Source of the DNA: Lysobacter sp.
Lineage (GTDB): Bacteria; Pseudomonadota; Gammaproteobacteria; Xanthomonadales; Xanthomonadaceae
DNA: 64,000 bases
Assembly: GCA_008015835.1 (NCBI GenBank)
Contig: SSGH01000024.1
Location: 62,001-126,000, forward strand
Direction: 5' to 3'
The translations under genes were made by a program, and so were the position numbers. The notes beneath the pieces are model-generated. The model did not search any database. It saw only the letters and a list, made by a program, of their open reading frames with translations, and was not told the DNA's origin. Below, piece by piece: positions 11,146 to 19,345 of this stretch (its first letter is position 1; the number at the start of each line of letters is the position of its first letter).

Positions 11146-11508
11146 TCATTCGCTCGGATCAGAACCTTCCAACGTCTCGATCCAATCTTTAAGCGCATAG
11201 GCCATTCGCGGTTCGGCCCGAATCAGGCGCCGAACGCAGTCTTGCGCCGACTTTTTCATTCCCATGCACTCGAAGGCCCGCGCGCGGAAATACAACGCGT
11301 CGGCGTCCGCCGGGTAGTCGTTCAGTCGCGCTTCCGTTCGCGACAACACCTCTTCGTATCTTTCGCGCGCGAGAAGATCGGCGTAGTCCGGCCGATCGCG
11401 CTTTCCGCAGCCCAGCCAACGGCACGCGAGATTCGCCGCGACGAAAGAAACCTGCAGCGCGAGCACAAGCCATAACAAGAGTTTGATCTGCGCAAGATCG
11501 GATTCCAT
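11146..11508 (-). CDS. Small membrane-anchored TPR-like protein
   Basis: 120 residues. LAQIKLLLWLVLALQVSFVA is a single N-terminal transmembrane helix. The soluble part (YADLLARERYEEVLSRTEAR, LNDYPADADALYFRARAFEC) has the spacing of one to two TPR-type helical hairpins, suggesting protein-protein contacts on one face of the inner membrane. No enzymatic motif is visible. It is the last of a run of small minus-strand genes of unknown function between the REP pair and 12475. No neighbour indicates a role. Confidence 0.6.
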   Translation of the reverse strand: MESDLAQIKLLLWLVLALQVSFVAANLACRWLGCGKRDRPDYADLLARERYEEVLSRTEARLNDYPADADALYFRARAFECMGMKKSAQDCVRRLIRAEPRMAYALKDWIETLEGSDPSE

Positions 11509-11675
11509 GGCGTCCTCGGATCGCTCGATGGCCGAAGGCTAACACTTCGGCCGGGCGATGCGCGCATGCGGGCTCGTCTCGACCCGACATCGCGCTTCGG
11601 AAACGCCCCAAATCGAGCACCCGATCATCGATCGTTCGCGCGTCGTCGTCGGCCTCGGTTAGTCGCGCCGACGCG

Positions 11676-11990
11676 CTACAGCCAACGGAACATGAATGCG
11701 CAAAAGACGATGGCGAAGACCCAGAGATACACCACTTCGGCGATCACGTAGCGACGGACGGAACGCAGCAATTCCGGCGGCAGCGCCGCGACGATGGGCG
11801 AGTGGAACGCATGCCGCGCGCGCGCCATCTCCCATCCCAACCAAGCGCCGACCCTGTCGAATCGCAGTTCGGCGTAGGCTTCAGGATGCGCGACGGCGAG
11901 TTTGCGGCTCAGTCGGAAATACCAGGCCGAAACGACGATCCCGAGCGTCGCCATCGTCGCGAACAAGAAGAGAAACAACATCGCGCTCAT
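11676..11990 (-). CDS. Small two-helix membrane protein
   Basis: 104 residues with hydrophobic segments at both ends: MLFLFLFATMATLGIVVSAW near the N terminus and VIAEVVYLWVFAIVFCAFMF at the C terminus, joined by a basic, Ala-rich loop. A strong Shine-Dalgarno AAAGGAG lies 7 bp before ATG 11990, which supports the start and expression. I do not recognise a family; two-helix proteins of this size occur as orphans in this lineage. Confidence 0.62.
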   Translation of the reverse strand: MSAMLFLFLFATMATLGIVVSAWYFRLSRKLAVAHPEAYAELRFDRVGAWLGWEMARARHAFHSPIVAALPPELLRSVRRYVIAEVVYLWVFAIVFCAFMFRWL

Positions 11991-12034
11991 ACAAACTCCT
12001 TTCGACCATGCGGCTTTTTGGGCACCGCGATTCC

Positions 12035-12475
12035 TTATCGATCGCGGTTCGGGTTGACCGCCCGTTGCGGCACGCCGTCCGCACGATACTCCGAAATCGT
12101 TCGCGCACCGTCGGCCATTTCGAAAGCGCTTCTTGCGGAGAGAAAGGACGCAATCTGCGCGCTCGTCGGCCTAGCGTCGAAAGACTCGAACGGCGATGGC
12201 GGCGGGTTGAATCTGTCGCCGCATTCCAATGCGTCCAGAGTCCATGGAGTTTTTCGCGTTCGGCAGAACGACCCGAGCACGAACGTCGAGACGCCGGATT
12301 CGACGATCCGGGCTAAAGCGACGCACGTGTGAATGGCGAACGATTTCGCGCGGCCGCGATCCTCCACGGTGTGCAGGTACGCGAGCACCTCGACATCCTC
12401 AAGCCGCGCCTCAGGACGAAGGTCGCTCAGAGCTTCGAGAAAGGCCGCTTTTATCGGTTGCTTCAGTTTGTCCAT
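12035..12475 (-). CDS. Hypothetical protein, 146 residues
   Basis: Begins MDKLKQPIKAAFLEALSDLR and has a soluble mixed composition with four cysteines (THTC, GSFC, LEC). No signal peptide, membrane helix or known motif is seen. An in-frame TTG three codons upstream is possible, but ATG 12475 is the better start. The coding case rests on length and a natural-looking N-terminal half; the C-terminal part has an odd composition (DGVPQRAVNPNRDR). Treat as probable but unproven. Confidence 0.45.
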   Translation of the reverse strand: MDKLKQPIKAAFLEALSDLRPEARLEDVEVLAYLHTVEDRGRAKSFAIHTCVALARIVESGVSTFVLGSFCRTRKTPWTLDALECGDRFNPPPSPFESFDARPTSAQIASFLSARSAFEMADGARTISEYRADGVPQRAVNPNRDR

Positions 12476-12646
12476 CGGCGTCAAAAAATGCCGTCGTATA
12501 ACGAAGCGACAACGGCCGAGCGATTGTTAGCCCGGAGAACGGCGTCAAAACGCATTCCGAAGTTCATACGGGAATACCATAACGGCGCATCATAAGTCAC
12601 GCTGCGTCTTGCGGAATATTGCATTTTTTGGCGGGTTTCGGCCGTC

Positions 12647-13276
12647 TCATGCGGCTTTTGGGGATAACCAGTAGCGTTTTAAATGTCTCGTACTTTCTTT
12701 ACTGAGAGCCGCTCTTCCATGAACAATTCTATGGTTATCAACCAGCAACACTTCGTTTCTTTTCAGCCTGATTCGCTCATGATTCGAAGGGGAATTGATT
12801 TGTGACGAGAAAAATTCGATTGCGGCTTGTTGCTCCAGACTAACTTCCGCAGGCAACAACCAAGGAGCCCAAAACACCTGTCCCGTTTCATGATTGTAAA
12901 GAGGATATTCGCAGCTCGGCACCATTGAAGCCAGTTCAGGACAACGCAATCTGACGCGAGCCAATTCCGAACGCATTGTCTCTTCAAGATTAGAAATTAG
13001 TTTTTTGCAGTCGACTAATAAGGACCCTCCATCATTTTTATCTTGTTCTATGCAACGCCATGCTATGTGTTTTACTTTCGGGTGGTCGTTGTGGAACGGC
13101 ACCTCATTTGGCGATGAAACGTACGTTTTCGCGTCTTGACGAATTCTCACATCCGTTTCTTGCACTATTTCCCCAATCTCGCTCAAAAAGGCGATGATAT
13201 TCGAGACAGAGGGCTCATTGAGCACATAAAAACCCGTTTTCTCAATAGCCCTCTGGGCCTCGCTCGCGATTTTCAC
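12647..13276 (-). CDS. TauD/TfdA-like Fe(II)/2-oxoglutarate oxygenase, coupled to a Cys-tailed protein
   Basis: 209 residues from GTG 13276. VPFHNDHP supplies the HxD iron ligands (His62, Asp64). The distal His lies in NHRIVHGRAAL (about residue 186) and Arg residues follow in RHLKRYW as candidate 2-oxoglutarate anchors. The segment RCIEQDKNDGGSLLVD matches the conserved middle of clavaminate synthase/TauD-like enzymes. The start overlaps the stop of the upstream gene as GTGA, a classic 4-bp coupling, so I prefer it to the ATG at 13318. Base composition is clearly lower in GC than its neighbours, suggesting recent acquisition. The likely role is hydroxylation or another oxidation of its partner's product or of the partner itself; the substrate is unknown. 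Confidence 0.8.
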   Translation of the reverse strand: MKIASEAQRAIEKTGFYVLNEPSVSNIIAFLSEIGEIVQETDVRIRQDAKTYVSSPNEVPFHNDHPKVKHIAWRCIEQDKNDGGSLLVDCKKLISNLEETMRSELARVRLRCPELASMVPSCEYPLYNHETGQVFWAPWLLPAEVSLEQQAAIEFFSSQINSPSNHERIRLKRNEVLLVDNHRIVHGRAALSKESTRHLKRYWLSPKAA

Positions 13277-13740
13277 GCCGCCTCGATTGCAATTTTGTTG
13301 CTGCAAGCATGCCAGCATCTGGATTGGCAGTCGTGCCAGCAGTTGACTAAACCGTCGGCATCCAACTCGTTCGGCGTGAAATAGGGTTCTCCATATTCAG
13401 CCTGCCACAGCCGCTCCGTGCGAGCGAACGTCGCTTGCAACCTCGGCATTTCGCCTTCGCCCTTTCCAAAACCTCCATCGTGATCAAGTATCTTTCCCAT
13501 TGCGCGCATACAGTCTTCGAAATAGAACCGTGGGCTCAACATATGCAAATGCCACATGACATCTATGTCTTTCGTGGGTGCGATCGGTTCTTCTGGATGC
13601 TTGGCCGCTAGCAGAAAAAATTTTTCGTATCTGTTCAATGCTCGAGCAACTTCTGCTTCTGTCCACGCTTCAGGCTTTGAATCTGACCTGCGATAAGCCT
13701 CCATCAGGTCAGGGGTAATGTGCTTTTCTACTAAGTTCAT
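13273..13740 (-). CDS. GRDP-like protein with CX3CX3CX3C tail (possible modified-peptide precursor)
   Basis: 155 residues. Residues about 35-95 carry the glycine-rich-domain-protein (GRDP-like) core: HPEEPIAPTKDIDVMWHLHM with its WHxH motif, SPRFYFEDC and LDHDGGFGKG. The C terminus is CWHDCQSRCWHACSNKIAIE: cysteines at 134, 138, 142 and 146 in perfect CX3C spacing with a CWHxC repeat. AGGAG at 13747-13751 gives a strong ribosome site 6 bp before ATG 13740. Its stop overlaps the oxygenase start, so the two proteins are made together. The tail could bind metal or be a modified core peptide with the GRDP part as leader. Neither is shown; the arrangement is what makes it notable. Low GC like its partner. 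Confidence 0.75.
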   Translation of the reverse strand: MNLVEKHITPDLMEAYRRSDSKPEAWTEAEVARALNRYEKFFLLAAKHPEEPIAPTKDIDVMWHLHMLSPRFYFEDCMRAMGKILDHDGGFGKGEGEMPRLQATFARTERLWQAEYGEPYFTPNELDADGLVNCWHDCQSRCWHACSNKIAIEAA

Positions 13741-13936
13741 GGCGTTCTCCTTTTTTATGCGTTTGACTACGACCGAGCTCGAATTTGAGCATACCTAGAA
13801 GTCTTATGCAAATTTTCGCGCAACGTCAATATTGATGGCGATTGATAAAACCAATGGCGCTGCGTAAATGTCTAGCCAAGTGAACCTCTGGCCACCAACC
13901 CCGCCTTCACTACGAACCACGCATCACGCGAACAGC

Positions 13937-13960
13937 GGTGGGCCAGGGGCCCACCCTACA
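13937..13960. repeat. Dispersed palindromic repeat, copy 1
   Basis: GGTGGGCCAGGGGCCCACC, then CTACA, forms a near-perfect palindrome just beyond the stop codon of the gene at 13963. The same element occurs at 14806-14828, 14876-14898, 22917-22939 and 22987-23008. Copies at 13937 and 14876 also share upstream bases (ACGAACCACGCATCAC and GCGAACAGCGG), so they belong to a larger unit. Confidence 0.85.
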
Positions 13961-13962
13961 CA

Positions 13963-14433
13963 CTATCGGGCCGGCGCGTAATAAGCCCGCAACCTCAAAC
14001 CCGCCCATTGCGCGAACCCAAGCCCTCCAAGATTCATAAATATCAATGCGGACGAGAAAACACGCAAATTAACGACAACTCCAGGGTCGGTATTTTGTGG
14101 ATAGTAAAGTGCGACGCCCGCCAAAACGATCAGAAGATACGCAAGAGAAGCGAACAGCGCGAACCAGTATCCCGCGGGTAGCGATACTTCGACCTTTGGA
14201 CGACCGCGCATTTTTAAAGCGGTCCAATGATGCCATGCCATGGTAACGAAGACCGCGAACATAATCGCCATCGAAGCCAAAGGCATCGGTATCAGCATCG
14301 CATCGGAGTGCGATGCGAGAGGGAGCCACGCATAGATGGCAACGACAACGCCTGCCGCCGTCATCAAAAAACACGCCCAAGATAGCAGCGTGAACGATTT
14401 CAGAAATGCAGCGATCTTCGCTTGTTTCTTCAT
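13963..14433 (-). CDS. Four-helix membrane protein of unknown function
   Basis: 156 residues with four hydrophobic segments: about 14-36 (LLSWACFLMTAAGVVVAIYA), 44-64 (MPLASMAIMFAVFVTMAW), 88-110 (WFALFASLAYLLIVLAGVAL) and 122-142. No catalytic motif. Its ATG at 14433 overlaps the stop of the upstream gene as ATGA, so the two are co-translated. The pair is flanked on both sides by the same long repeat (13937 and 14876), as if it were a mobile or duplicated cassette. Moderately lower GC than the genome core. Confidence 0.62.
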   Translation of the reverse strand: MKKQAKIAAFLKSFTLLSWACFLMTAAGVVVAIYAWLPLASHSDAMLIPMPLASMAIMFAVFVTMAWHHWTALKMRGRPKVEVSLPAGYWFALFASLAYLLIVLAGVALYYPQNTDPGVVVNLRVFSSALIFMNLGGLGFAQWAGLRLRAYYAPAR

Positions 14434-14783
14434 ATTGAAGATCGCTTGGGCTTGGTCGAATCGTGGACCGATTTCGGCGTGGGCACGCGGCGCTTTTCAT
14501 AGCGCAACGCAAATCGGTAACCGAAAACCGCGAAAACGACGCCGAACAAGGGCGCCAGAAGCATCGCGAGGCCCGCACCGACATAACCGCTCGCATCGCA
14601 GGGCGCGGCATCGCATGAATACGTCGAGGCTACGAAAGCGCCGGCCACGAGCGGGCCGGCCACAACACCGAACGCCAGACCTACGAGCGTCATGCCCAGC
14701 ATGACCCAGCGCCGAGGCCGCTGAGGTGTTGCGGGCGATGGCGACGTGTTGCGTTCGAGGAGTGCTTCGTGGCGATTCGGCAT
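14430..14783 (-). CDS. Two-helix membrane protein of unknown function
   Basis: 117 residues from ATG 14783. A polar N terminus precedes two hydrophobic stretches (MLGMTLVGLAFGVVAGPLVA and YVGAGLAMLLAPLFGVVFAV) separated by a loop with two cysteines (YSCDAAPCDASG), then a basic tail. It is the first gene of a two-gene unit with the four-helix protein. I do not recognise either family. The start follows from the end of the adjacent repeat and the first in-frame ATG beyond it. Confidence 0.6.
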   Translation of the reverse strand: MPNRHEALLERNTSPSPATPQRPRRWVMLGMTLVGLAFGVVAGPLVAGAFVASTYSCDAAPCDASGYVGAGLAMLLAPLFGVVFAVFGYRFALRYEKRRVPTPKSVHDSTKPKRSSI

Positions 14784-14805
14784 GGGCGTTGATGTTTGAA
14801 GTTTC

Positions 14806-14898
14806 GTAGGGTGGGCCCCTGGCCCACCAATTCCACCATCACCACGAACCACGCATCACCCATCGCGCGAACAGCGGTGGGCCAGGGGCCCACCCTAC
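14806..14898. repeat. Dispersed palindromic repeat, inverted pair (copies 2 and 3)
   Basis: GTAGGGTGGGCCCCTGGCCC starts at 14806 and its reverse complement ends at 14898, with about 47 bp between. The second copy reaches into the stop codon of the hybrid kinase: TAG at 14897-14895 is part of the GTAGGGTGGG end. Such inverted pairs could fold into a long hairpin in transcripts from either side. Confidence 0.85.
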
Positions 14899-17800
14899 AC
14901 CCGCGCGGCTAGCCATGCGCGCAGGGAGGCGGGTTTCACGGGTTTGGTGAGGACGATGCAGCCGTATTCGCGGGCGGCGTGTTTGACCGCGTCGCTGCCG
15001 TCGCCGGTGAGGAGCGCGGCGGGGATGTCGCGTTTCGCGCGACGGCGCACTTCGGCGATGATGCCGAGGCCGTCCAATCGATCGTGCAGATGGTAATCGA
15101 CGAGCGCGACGTCGGGCGGGTTTTCGTCGGCGTCCATCGCGGCGAGCGCGTCATCGACGTTGGCGGCGAGAATGGCGACGGCGTGCCAGCGATCGAGCAA
15201 CGCGCGCATGCCGTCCAAAATATCCGGGTCGTTGTCCACGCACAGCACGCGCAGGCCGGCGAGGCTATCGACTTGCGGGCGAATCTCCGGCAGCGCGGGC
15301 AAGGGCCGCGCGGCGGTACGCGTCGCGCGAATAGCGAACACGCTGCCGCGGCCCACGCGCGAATGCACGCTGAGCGGGTGATCGAGCGTGCGCGCGATGC
15401 GCTGGCAAATCGACAGGCCGAGACCTAAGCCGCGTTCGCCGCCGATGCCGGCTTTGTCCTGCGGCGTCTCGAAACGTCGGAACTCCTCGAAGATCTGCTG
15501 CAGATGATGCTGCGGGATGCCGGGGCCGGTGTCCCAGACCTGGAATTCCACTTGTTCGCCGCGCACGCGCAGCGCGAGCAGCACGCCGCCTTCGCGCGTG
15601 TAGCGCAAGGCGTTCGCGATGAAATTCTGCAGCGCGCGACGCAGCAAGCGGCGATCGCTGCGCACGGTCAATCCGTCGCGCGCATGCACGCGCAAACGCA
15701 AACCGCGGCGTTCGGCGCTAGGCGCGTATTGCGCGGCGAGATCGTGCAGCAGCGCGGCGGCATCGATCGCGGCCCACTCCGGCGCCAATGCGCCGGCGTC
15801 GAGCCGCGACACGTCGAGCAAGCCATCGAGCAAATCCTCGGCGGCGCGCAGCGCGCTGTCCACGCGCTCGGCCAGATGCGTGCGCGCCTCTTCGTCGCGG
15901 GTTTCGCGCAGAGCGGTGGCGAACAAACGCGCGGCGTTCAACGGCTGCAGCACGTCGTGGCTCACCGCCGCGAGGAAGCGCGTTTTCGACTGCTGCGCGG
16001 CTTCGGCCTCGCGCGTGCGCAGCTCGACGCGCTGTTCCAGCGTTTCGTTGATTTCGCGCAGCGCTTGTTCGGCGCGTTTGTAGTCGGTGATGTCGCTGAA
16101 GCTGGTGACGTAACCGCCGCCGGGCAGCGGTTGGCCGCGCATTTCGATCACTTGCCCGCTACGACGAATGCGCTGGAACACGTAAGGTCGGCCCGCGCGC
16201 AAATGCGCGAGGCGACGGCGCACTTGTTCGTCGGGATCGGCGCTCACCGGCCCCAATTCGTTCATCTCGGCGCGCTCCACGCTCCAGCGAATCAAATCGG
16301 AAATCGGGCGGCCGACGTACAGCATGCCATCGGGATAGCCCAGCAAATCCTGATAACGGCGATTCCACGCGATCAACCGCAGATCGGCATCGACCACGCT
16401 CACGCCATGGCTGATGTTCTCCAACGTGGTCGACAGCACTTGGCGGTTGAAGCGCAGTTCCTGATTCGCTTCGTCCAACAGCGCCACCACTTCGCCCAAC
16501 TCCATGCCCGAGCCGCGCAGCGCAGTGGTCAGCGTGAGGCGCGCGGACGCGGCGCCGATGGCGGCGGCGAGTTGGCGTTCGGTGAATTGCACCAAGGCGC
16601 GATCGGCGAGTTGTTCGGATTGCCACGGCCGGCCGACTTGCTTCGCGTATTCGTCGAAGGCGCGCCGCGCGGGGCGCTCGCCGAGAATGCGTTCGGCCAA
16701 CGCCAACAATTCGCCGCTGCGGATGCTGCCGGCCCAACCGCCCGGGCCCGACGGCGAACGCTGCGCGTAGGGGTCGAGGTAAGTGGCCGCGAGCAATTGT
16801 TCCTGCAAACGCGGGCGGCGGCGGATCGACACCAAAAAGAACGCGGCGAGATTGCACAGCAGCGACCAGAACACGCCGTGCGTGAGCGCATCCCAACCGC
16901 TCAGGCCGAACAACTGCCGCGGCCGCAGCCATGCGATGCCGAACGGCCCGTGCTCCACCCACGCGGTATCGAACCAACCGCTCTGCGCCAACGCCGGCAG
17001 CAACAACGTGTAGAACCACAGCGTCGCGCCCACGAACACGCCGGCGAACGCGCCGGAGCGGCTGGCGCCGCGCCAGTACAAGCCGCCGATCAAGGCCGGC
17101 GCGAATTGCGCCACCGCCGCGAACGCGAGCAGGCCGTGCTGCGCGAGGCTGTCGCCGTCGGCGGCGCCGCGATGATAGGCGTAGGCCATCATCGCCAGCG
17201 CCAGGATGGTGACGCGGCGCACCCACAGCACTTGTTGATCGATGCTGCCGCGCCCGGCGAACGCGCCGCTGCGCAACAACAACGGCATCGCCAAGTCGTT
17301 GCTCACCATCGTCGCCAACGCGACGCTGGCGACGATGACCATGCCGGTGGCGGCGGAAAAGCCGCCGATGTAGGCCATCAGCGCGAGCGCTTCGCGATCG
17401 AGCGCAAGCGGCAGCGCGAGCACGTAGGTGTCGGGCGAGACGCCTTGCGCGCCGAGTAGGGCCTGCCCCGCGAAGGTGATCGGCAACACCAATGCGCTGA
17501 ACACCACCAAATAGCCGCCGAACAACCAGCGCGCCGGACGCAAGTCCGCCGGGTCTTGGCACTCGACCACCGCAACGTGGAATTGCCGCGGCAAACACAC
17601 GATCGCGGTGAAACCCAGCAGCGTCTGCACGATGAAGCCCGGCGGCATGCCGTGATCGGAGACGCGATCGCCGCTCTGCGCGATGCGCGCGATCAGATCG
17701 CCCTCGCCCGGCAAATACGCCAACGCGAAGGTGCCGATCGCGACGAATGCGAGCAGCTTGATCAGCGATTCCAGCGCCACCGCGAGCACCATGCCGCGAT

Positions 17801-18350
17801 GGTGTTCGGTGGCGTCGATTTGGCGCGTGCCGAACAGAATCGCGAACACGGCCAACAACAGCGCGACGTACAGCGCGGGGTCGGCGAACAACGCATCGTC
17901 GCTGCCCGGCGCCAGCACTTCCACGCTCATCGCAACCGCTTTGAACTGCAGCGCGACGTACGGCACCGCGGCGGTCAACGCCACCAAGGCGACCAACGCG
18001 GCCAAACCCGGCGCGCGGCCATAGCGCGAGGACAGGAAATCGCCGATCGAGACGATGCGATGTTCGCCGCTGATCAGCACCAAGCGTTCGAGAATGCGCC
18101 AACCGAACAACAGCAATAGCAGCGGGCCGAGATAGATCGGCAAGAAGCCGAGCCCGGTGCGCGCGGCGGTGCCCACCGCGCCATAGAACGTCCACGACGA
18201 GCAATACACGGCCAGCGCCAGCGAATACACGATGGGCCGCAAGCGCCGCCAACCGGGGGTTTCGGCGCGCACGTCGCCGACGTAGGCCACCGCGAACAGC
18301 AGCCCCACGTAGCCCAGCGACACCAGCAGCAGGACCCAGCCCGGAATCAT
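14895..18350 (-). CDS. CrbS-like hybrid histidine kinase with N-terminal Na+/solute symporter domain
   Basis: 1151 residues. About 1-500: SSS/SLC5-type membrane domain of some 13 helices, starting MIPGWVLLLVSLGYVGLLFA, with CSSWTFYGAVGTA and LPIYLGPLLLL. About 635-760: PAS (GVSVVDADLRLIAWNRRYQD). Coiled linker, then HisKA with VSHDVLQPLNAAR (His798), HATPase with NALRYTREGG, DTGPGIP and GLGLGLSI, and a C-terminal receiver (VLCVDNDPD, VALVDYHLHD with Asp1085, LTKP). CrbS has this order and drives acs through CrbR as the acetate switch. Here the kinase is not adjacent to acs/crbR but about 6 kb away. Alternative: another NahK/ErcS-like orphan kinase. Domain calls are firm, pairing inferred. Confidence 0.9.
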   Translation of the reverse strand: MIPGWVLLLVSLGYVGLLFAVAYVGDVRAETPGWRRLRPIVYSLALAVYCSSWTFYGAVGTAARTGLGFLPIYLGPLLLLLFGWRILERLVLISGEHRIVSIGDFLSSRYGRAPGLAALVALVALTAAVPYVALQFKAVAMSVEVLAPGSDDALFADPALYVALLLAVFAILFGTRQIDATEHHRGMVLAVALESLIKLLAFVAIGTFALAYLPGEGDLIARIAQSGDRVSDHGMPPGFIVQTLLGFTAIVCLPRQFHVAVVECQDPADLRPARWLFGGYLVVFSALVLPITFAGQALLGAQGVSPDTYVLALPLALDREALALMAYIGGFSAATGMVIVASVALATMVSNDLAMPLLLRSGAFAGRGSIDQQVLWVRRVTILALAMMAYAYHRGAADGDSLAQHGLLAFAAVAQFAPALIGGLYWRGASRSGAFAGVFVGATLWFYTLLLPALAQSGWFDTAWVEHGPFGIAWLRPRQLFGLSGWDALTHGVFWSLLCNLAAFFLVSIRRRPRLQEQLLAATYLDPYAQRSPSGPGGWAGSIRSGELLALAERILGERPARRAFDEYAKQVGRPWQSEQLADRALVQFTERQLAAAIGAASARLTLTTALRGSGMELGEVVALLDEANQELRFNRQVLSTTLENISHGVSVVDADLRLIAWNRRYQDLLGYPDGMLYVGRPISDLIRWSVERAEMNELGPVSADPDEQVRRRLAHLRAGRPYVFQRIRRSGQVIEMRGQPLPGGGYVTSFSDITDYKRAEQALREINETLEQRVELRTREAEAAQQSKTRFLAAVSHDVLQPLNAARLFATALRETRDEEARTHLAERVDSALRAAEDLLDGLLDVSRLDAGALAPEWAAIDAAALLHDLAAQYAPSAERRGLRLRVHARDGLTVRSDRRLLRRALQNFIANALRYTREGGVLLALRVRGEQVEFQVWDTGPGIPQHHLQQIFEEFRRFETPQDKAGIGGERGLGLGLSICQRIARTLDHPLSVHSRVGRGSVFAIRATRTAARPLPALPEIRPQVDSLAGLRVLCVDNDPDILDGMRALLDRWHAVAILAANVDDALAAMDADENPPDVALVDYHLHDRLDGLGIIAEVRRRAKRDIPAALLTGDGSDAVKHAAREYGCIVLTKPVKPASLRAWLAARV

Positions 18351-18689
18351 CGGTTCGTCGCCCTCGATCGTACGGTCGGCGCGCGATCCGGAGGCGGCCG
18401 CGCACTCGGGCGATCATACGTCCGCGCGGGCCGACGATGCGGATCCGTAGGGTCGAATGATGCCGCGCTGCCGAGTCTCCGCCCGATTCTCCGCTCGCCC
18501 CCCAAGCACCGCCGAGCGTCGGAACGCCGGCGACGACGCGTCCCTCGCGATTGGCAGCGTCATCGCCCGCCTGCCATACTGCGGCCCGGGCCGCTCGTCT
18601 CGAACGACCGCGCCGAACGATCCGTCGAGCGCCGGGGGCGACTCGCGGTTCACCGCAGCATCGCTGTCTTCTCGACTTTGGGGAAATTT
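18351..18689. other. Intergenic region between divergent crbS-like and DUF805 genes
   Basis: About 340 bp without a convincing gene. It must hold the promoters of both neighbours. I see no obvious palindrome; frames open through it are compositionally GC-driven and lack ribosome sites. Confidence 0.5.
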
Positions 18690-19037
18690 ATGAATTGGTA
18701 TCTCGACGTCATCAAGAACAAGTACTTCAATTTCGACGGCCGCGCGCGCCGTCAGGAGTACTGGATGTTCACCTTATTCAATATCATCGCGATCGTTATT
18801 CTGGCCATCATCGACAGTTTCTTCGGAAAACCGATCCTTCAAGGCCTGTATACCCTCGCGATTATTCTGCCTTCCCTCGGCGTGACTGTGAGGCGGCTGC
18901 ACGATACCGGGCGAAGCGGGTGGTGGATTTTGATCGCTTTCGTGCCCTTCATTGGCGGCCTTATCTTGCTCGTATTCACCATTCTCGATAGCCAGCCGGG
19001 CGACAACCAGTACGGCGCGAATCCGAAAGGCGCGTAA
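18690..19037 (+). CDS. DUF805 family inner-membrane protein
   Basis: 115 residues. NWYLDVIKNKYFNFDGRARR (residues 2-21), QEYWMFTLFN and LPSLGVTVRRLHDTGRSGWW are the DUF805 signatures; three to four hydrophobic segments follow and the end DSQPGDNQYGANP is also typical. Function of the family is unknown. GGGG 8 bp before ATG 18690 supports this start over an in-frame TTG at 18678. It is a single-gene unit closed by a strong terminator. Confidence 0.87.
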   Translation: MNWYLDVIKNKYFNFDGRARRQEYWMFTLFNIIAIVILAIIDSFFGKPILQGLYTLAIILPSLGVTVRRLHDTGRSGWWILIAFVPFIGGLILLVFTILDSQPGDNQYGANPKGA

Positions 19038-19078
19038 GCCTTCGACCTCGCAACCTCCGCTTCGCAGGACGCGAAACG

Positions 19079-19110
19079 AAAAAGCCCGCTGCGAAGCGGG
19101 CTTTTTTTAT
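19079..19110 (+). terminator. Rho-independent terminator after the DUF805 gene
   Basis: AAAAAAGCCCGCT pairs with AGCGGGCTTTTTTT around a GCGA-type loop, giving a GC stem followed by seven T residues on the plus strand. Confidence 0.9.
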
Positions 19111-19273
19111 CGCGCGAGAAATTCCGCAAGATGCGCGTGTTCGCGGTGAGGTCGATTCGCGTCGAATACATGCCATCGAATCGAACTGCGGATTCCTCGT
19201 CTTCGGATCGGGATCCCTTCGTGAGCGAGACGCGCGGAGCGACAGCGCCGCGTCATGGTCGGCACACTTTCTT

Positions 19274-19303
19274 CGTCATCCCGACGCACGTCGGGATCCC
19301 GCG
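19274..19303. repeat. Single REP element
   Basis: CGTCATCCCGACGCACGTCG, then GGATCCCGCG: the same class as the pair at 10999. It lies in the gene-free stretch 19038-19606. Confidence 0.7.
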
Positions 19304-19345
19304 TTTCGAACGCTCTCGAAGCGAAGCGCCGATATTCCTCAGCCG

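Noticed and set aside
12329-12595. Possible small plus-strand gene
   Set aside because: Antisense to the hypothetical gene at 12035-12475, no ribosome site, no motif.
16159-18417. Long frame overlapping the CrbS-like gene
   Set aside because: Same strand, other phase; Arg-rich composition without domains. The SSS and kinase motifs are in the annotated frame.
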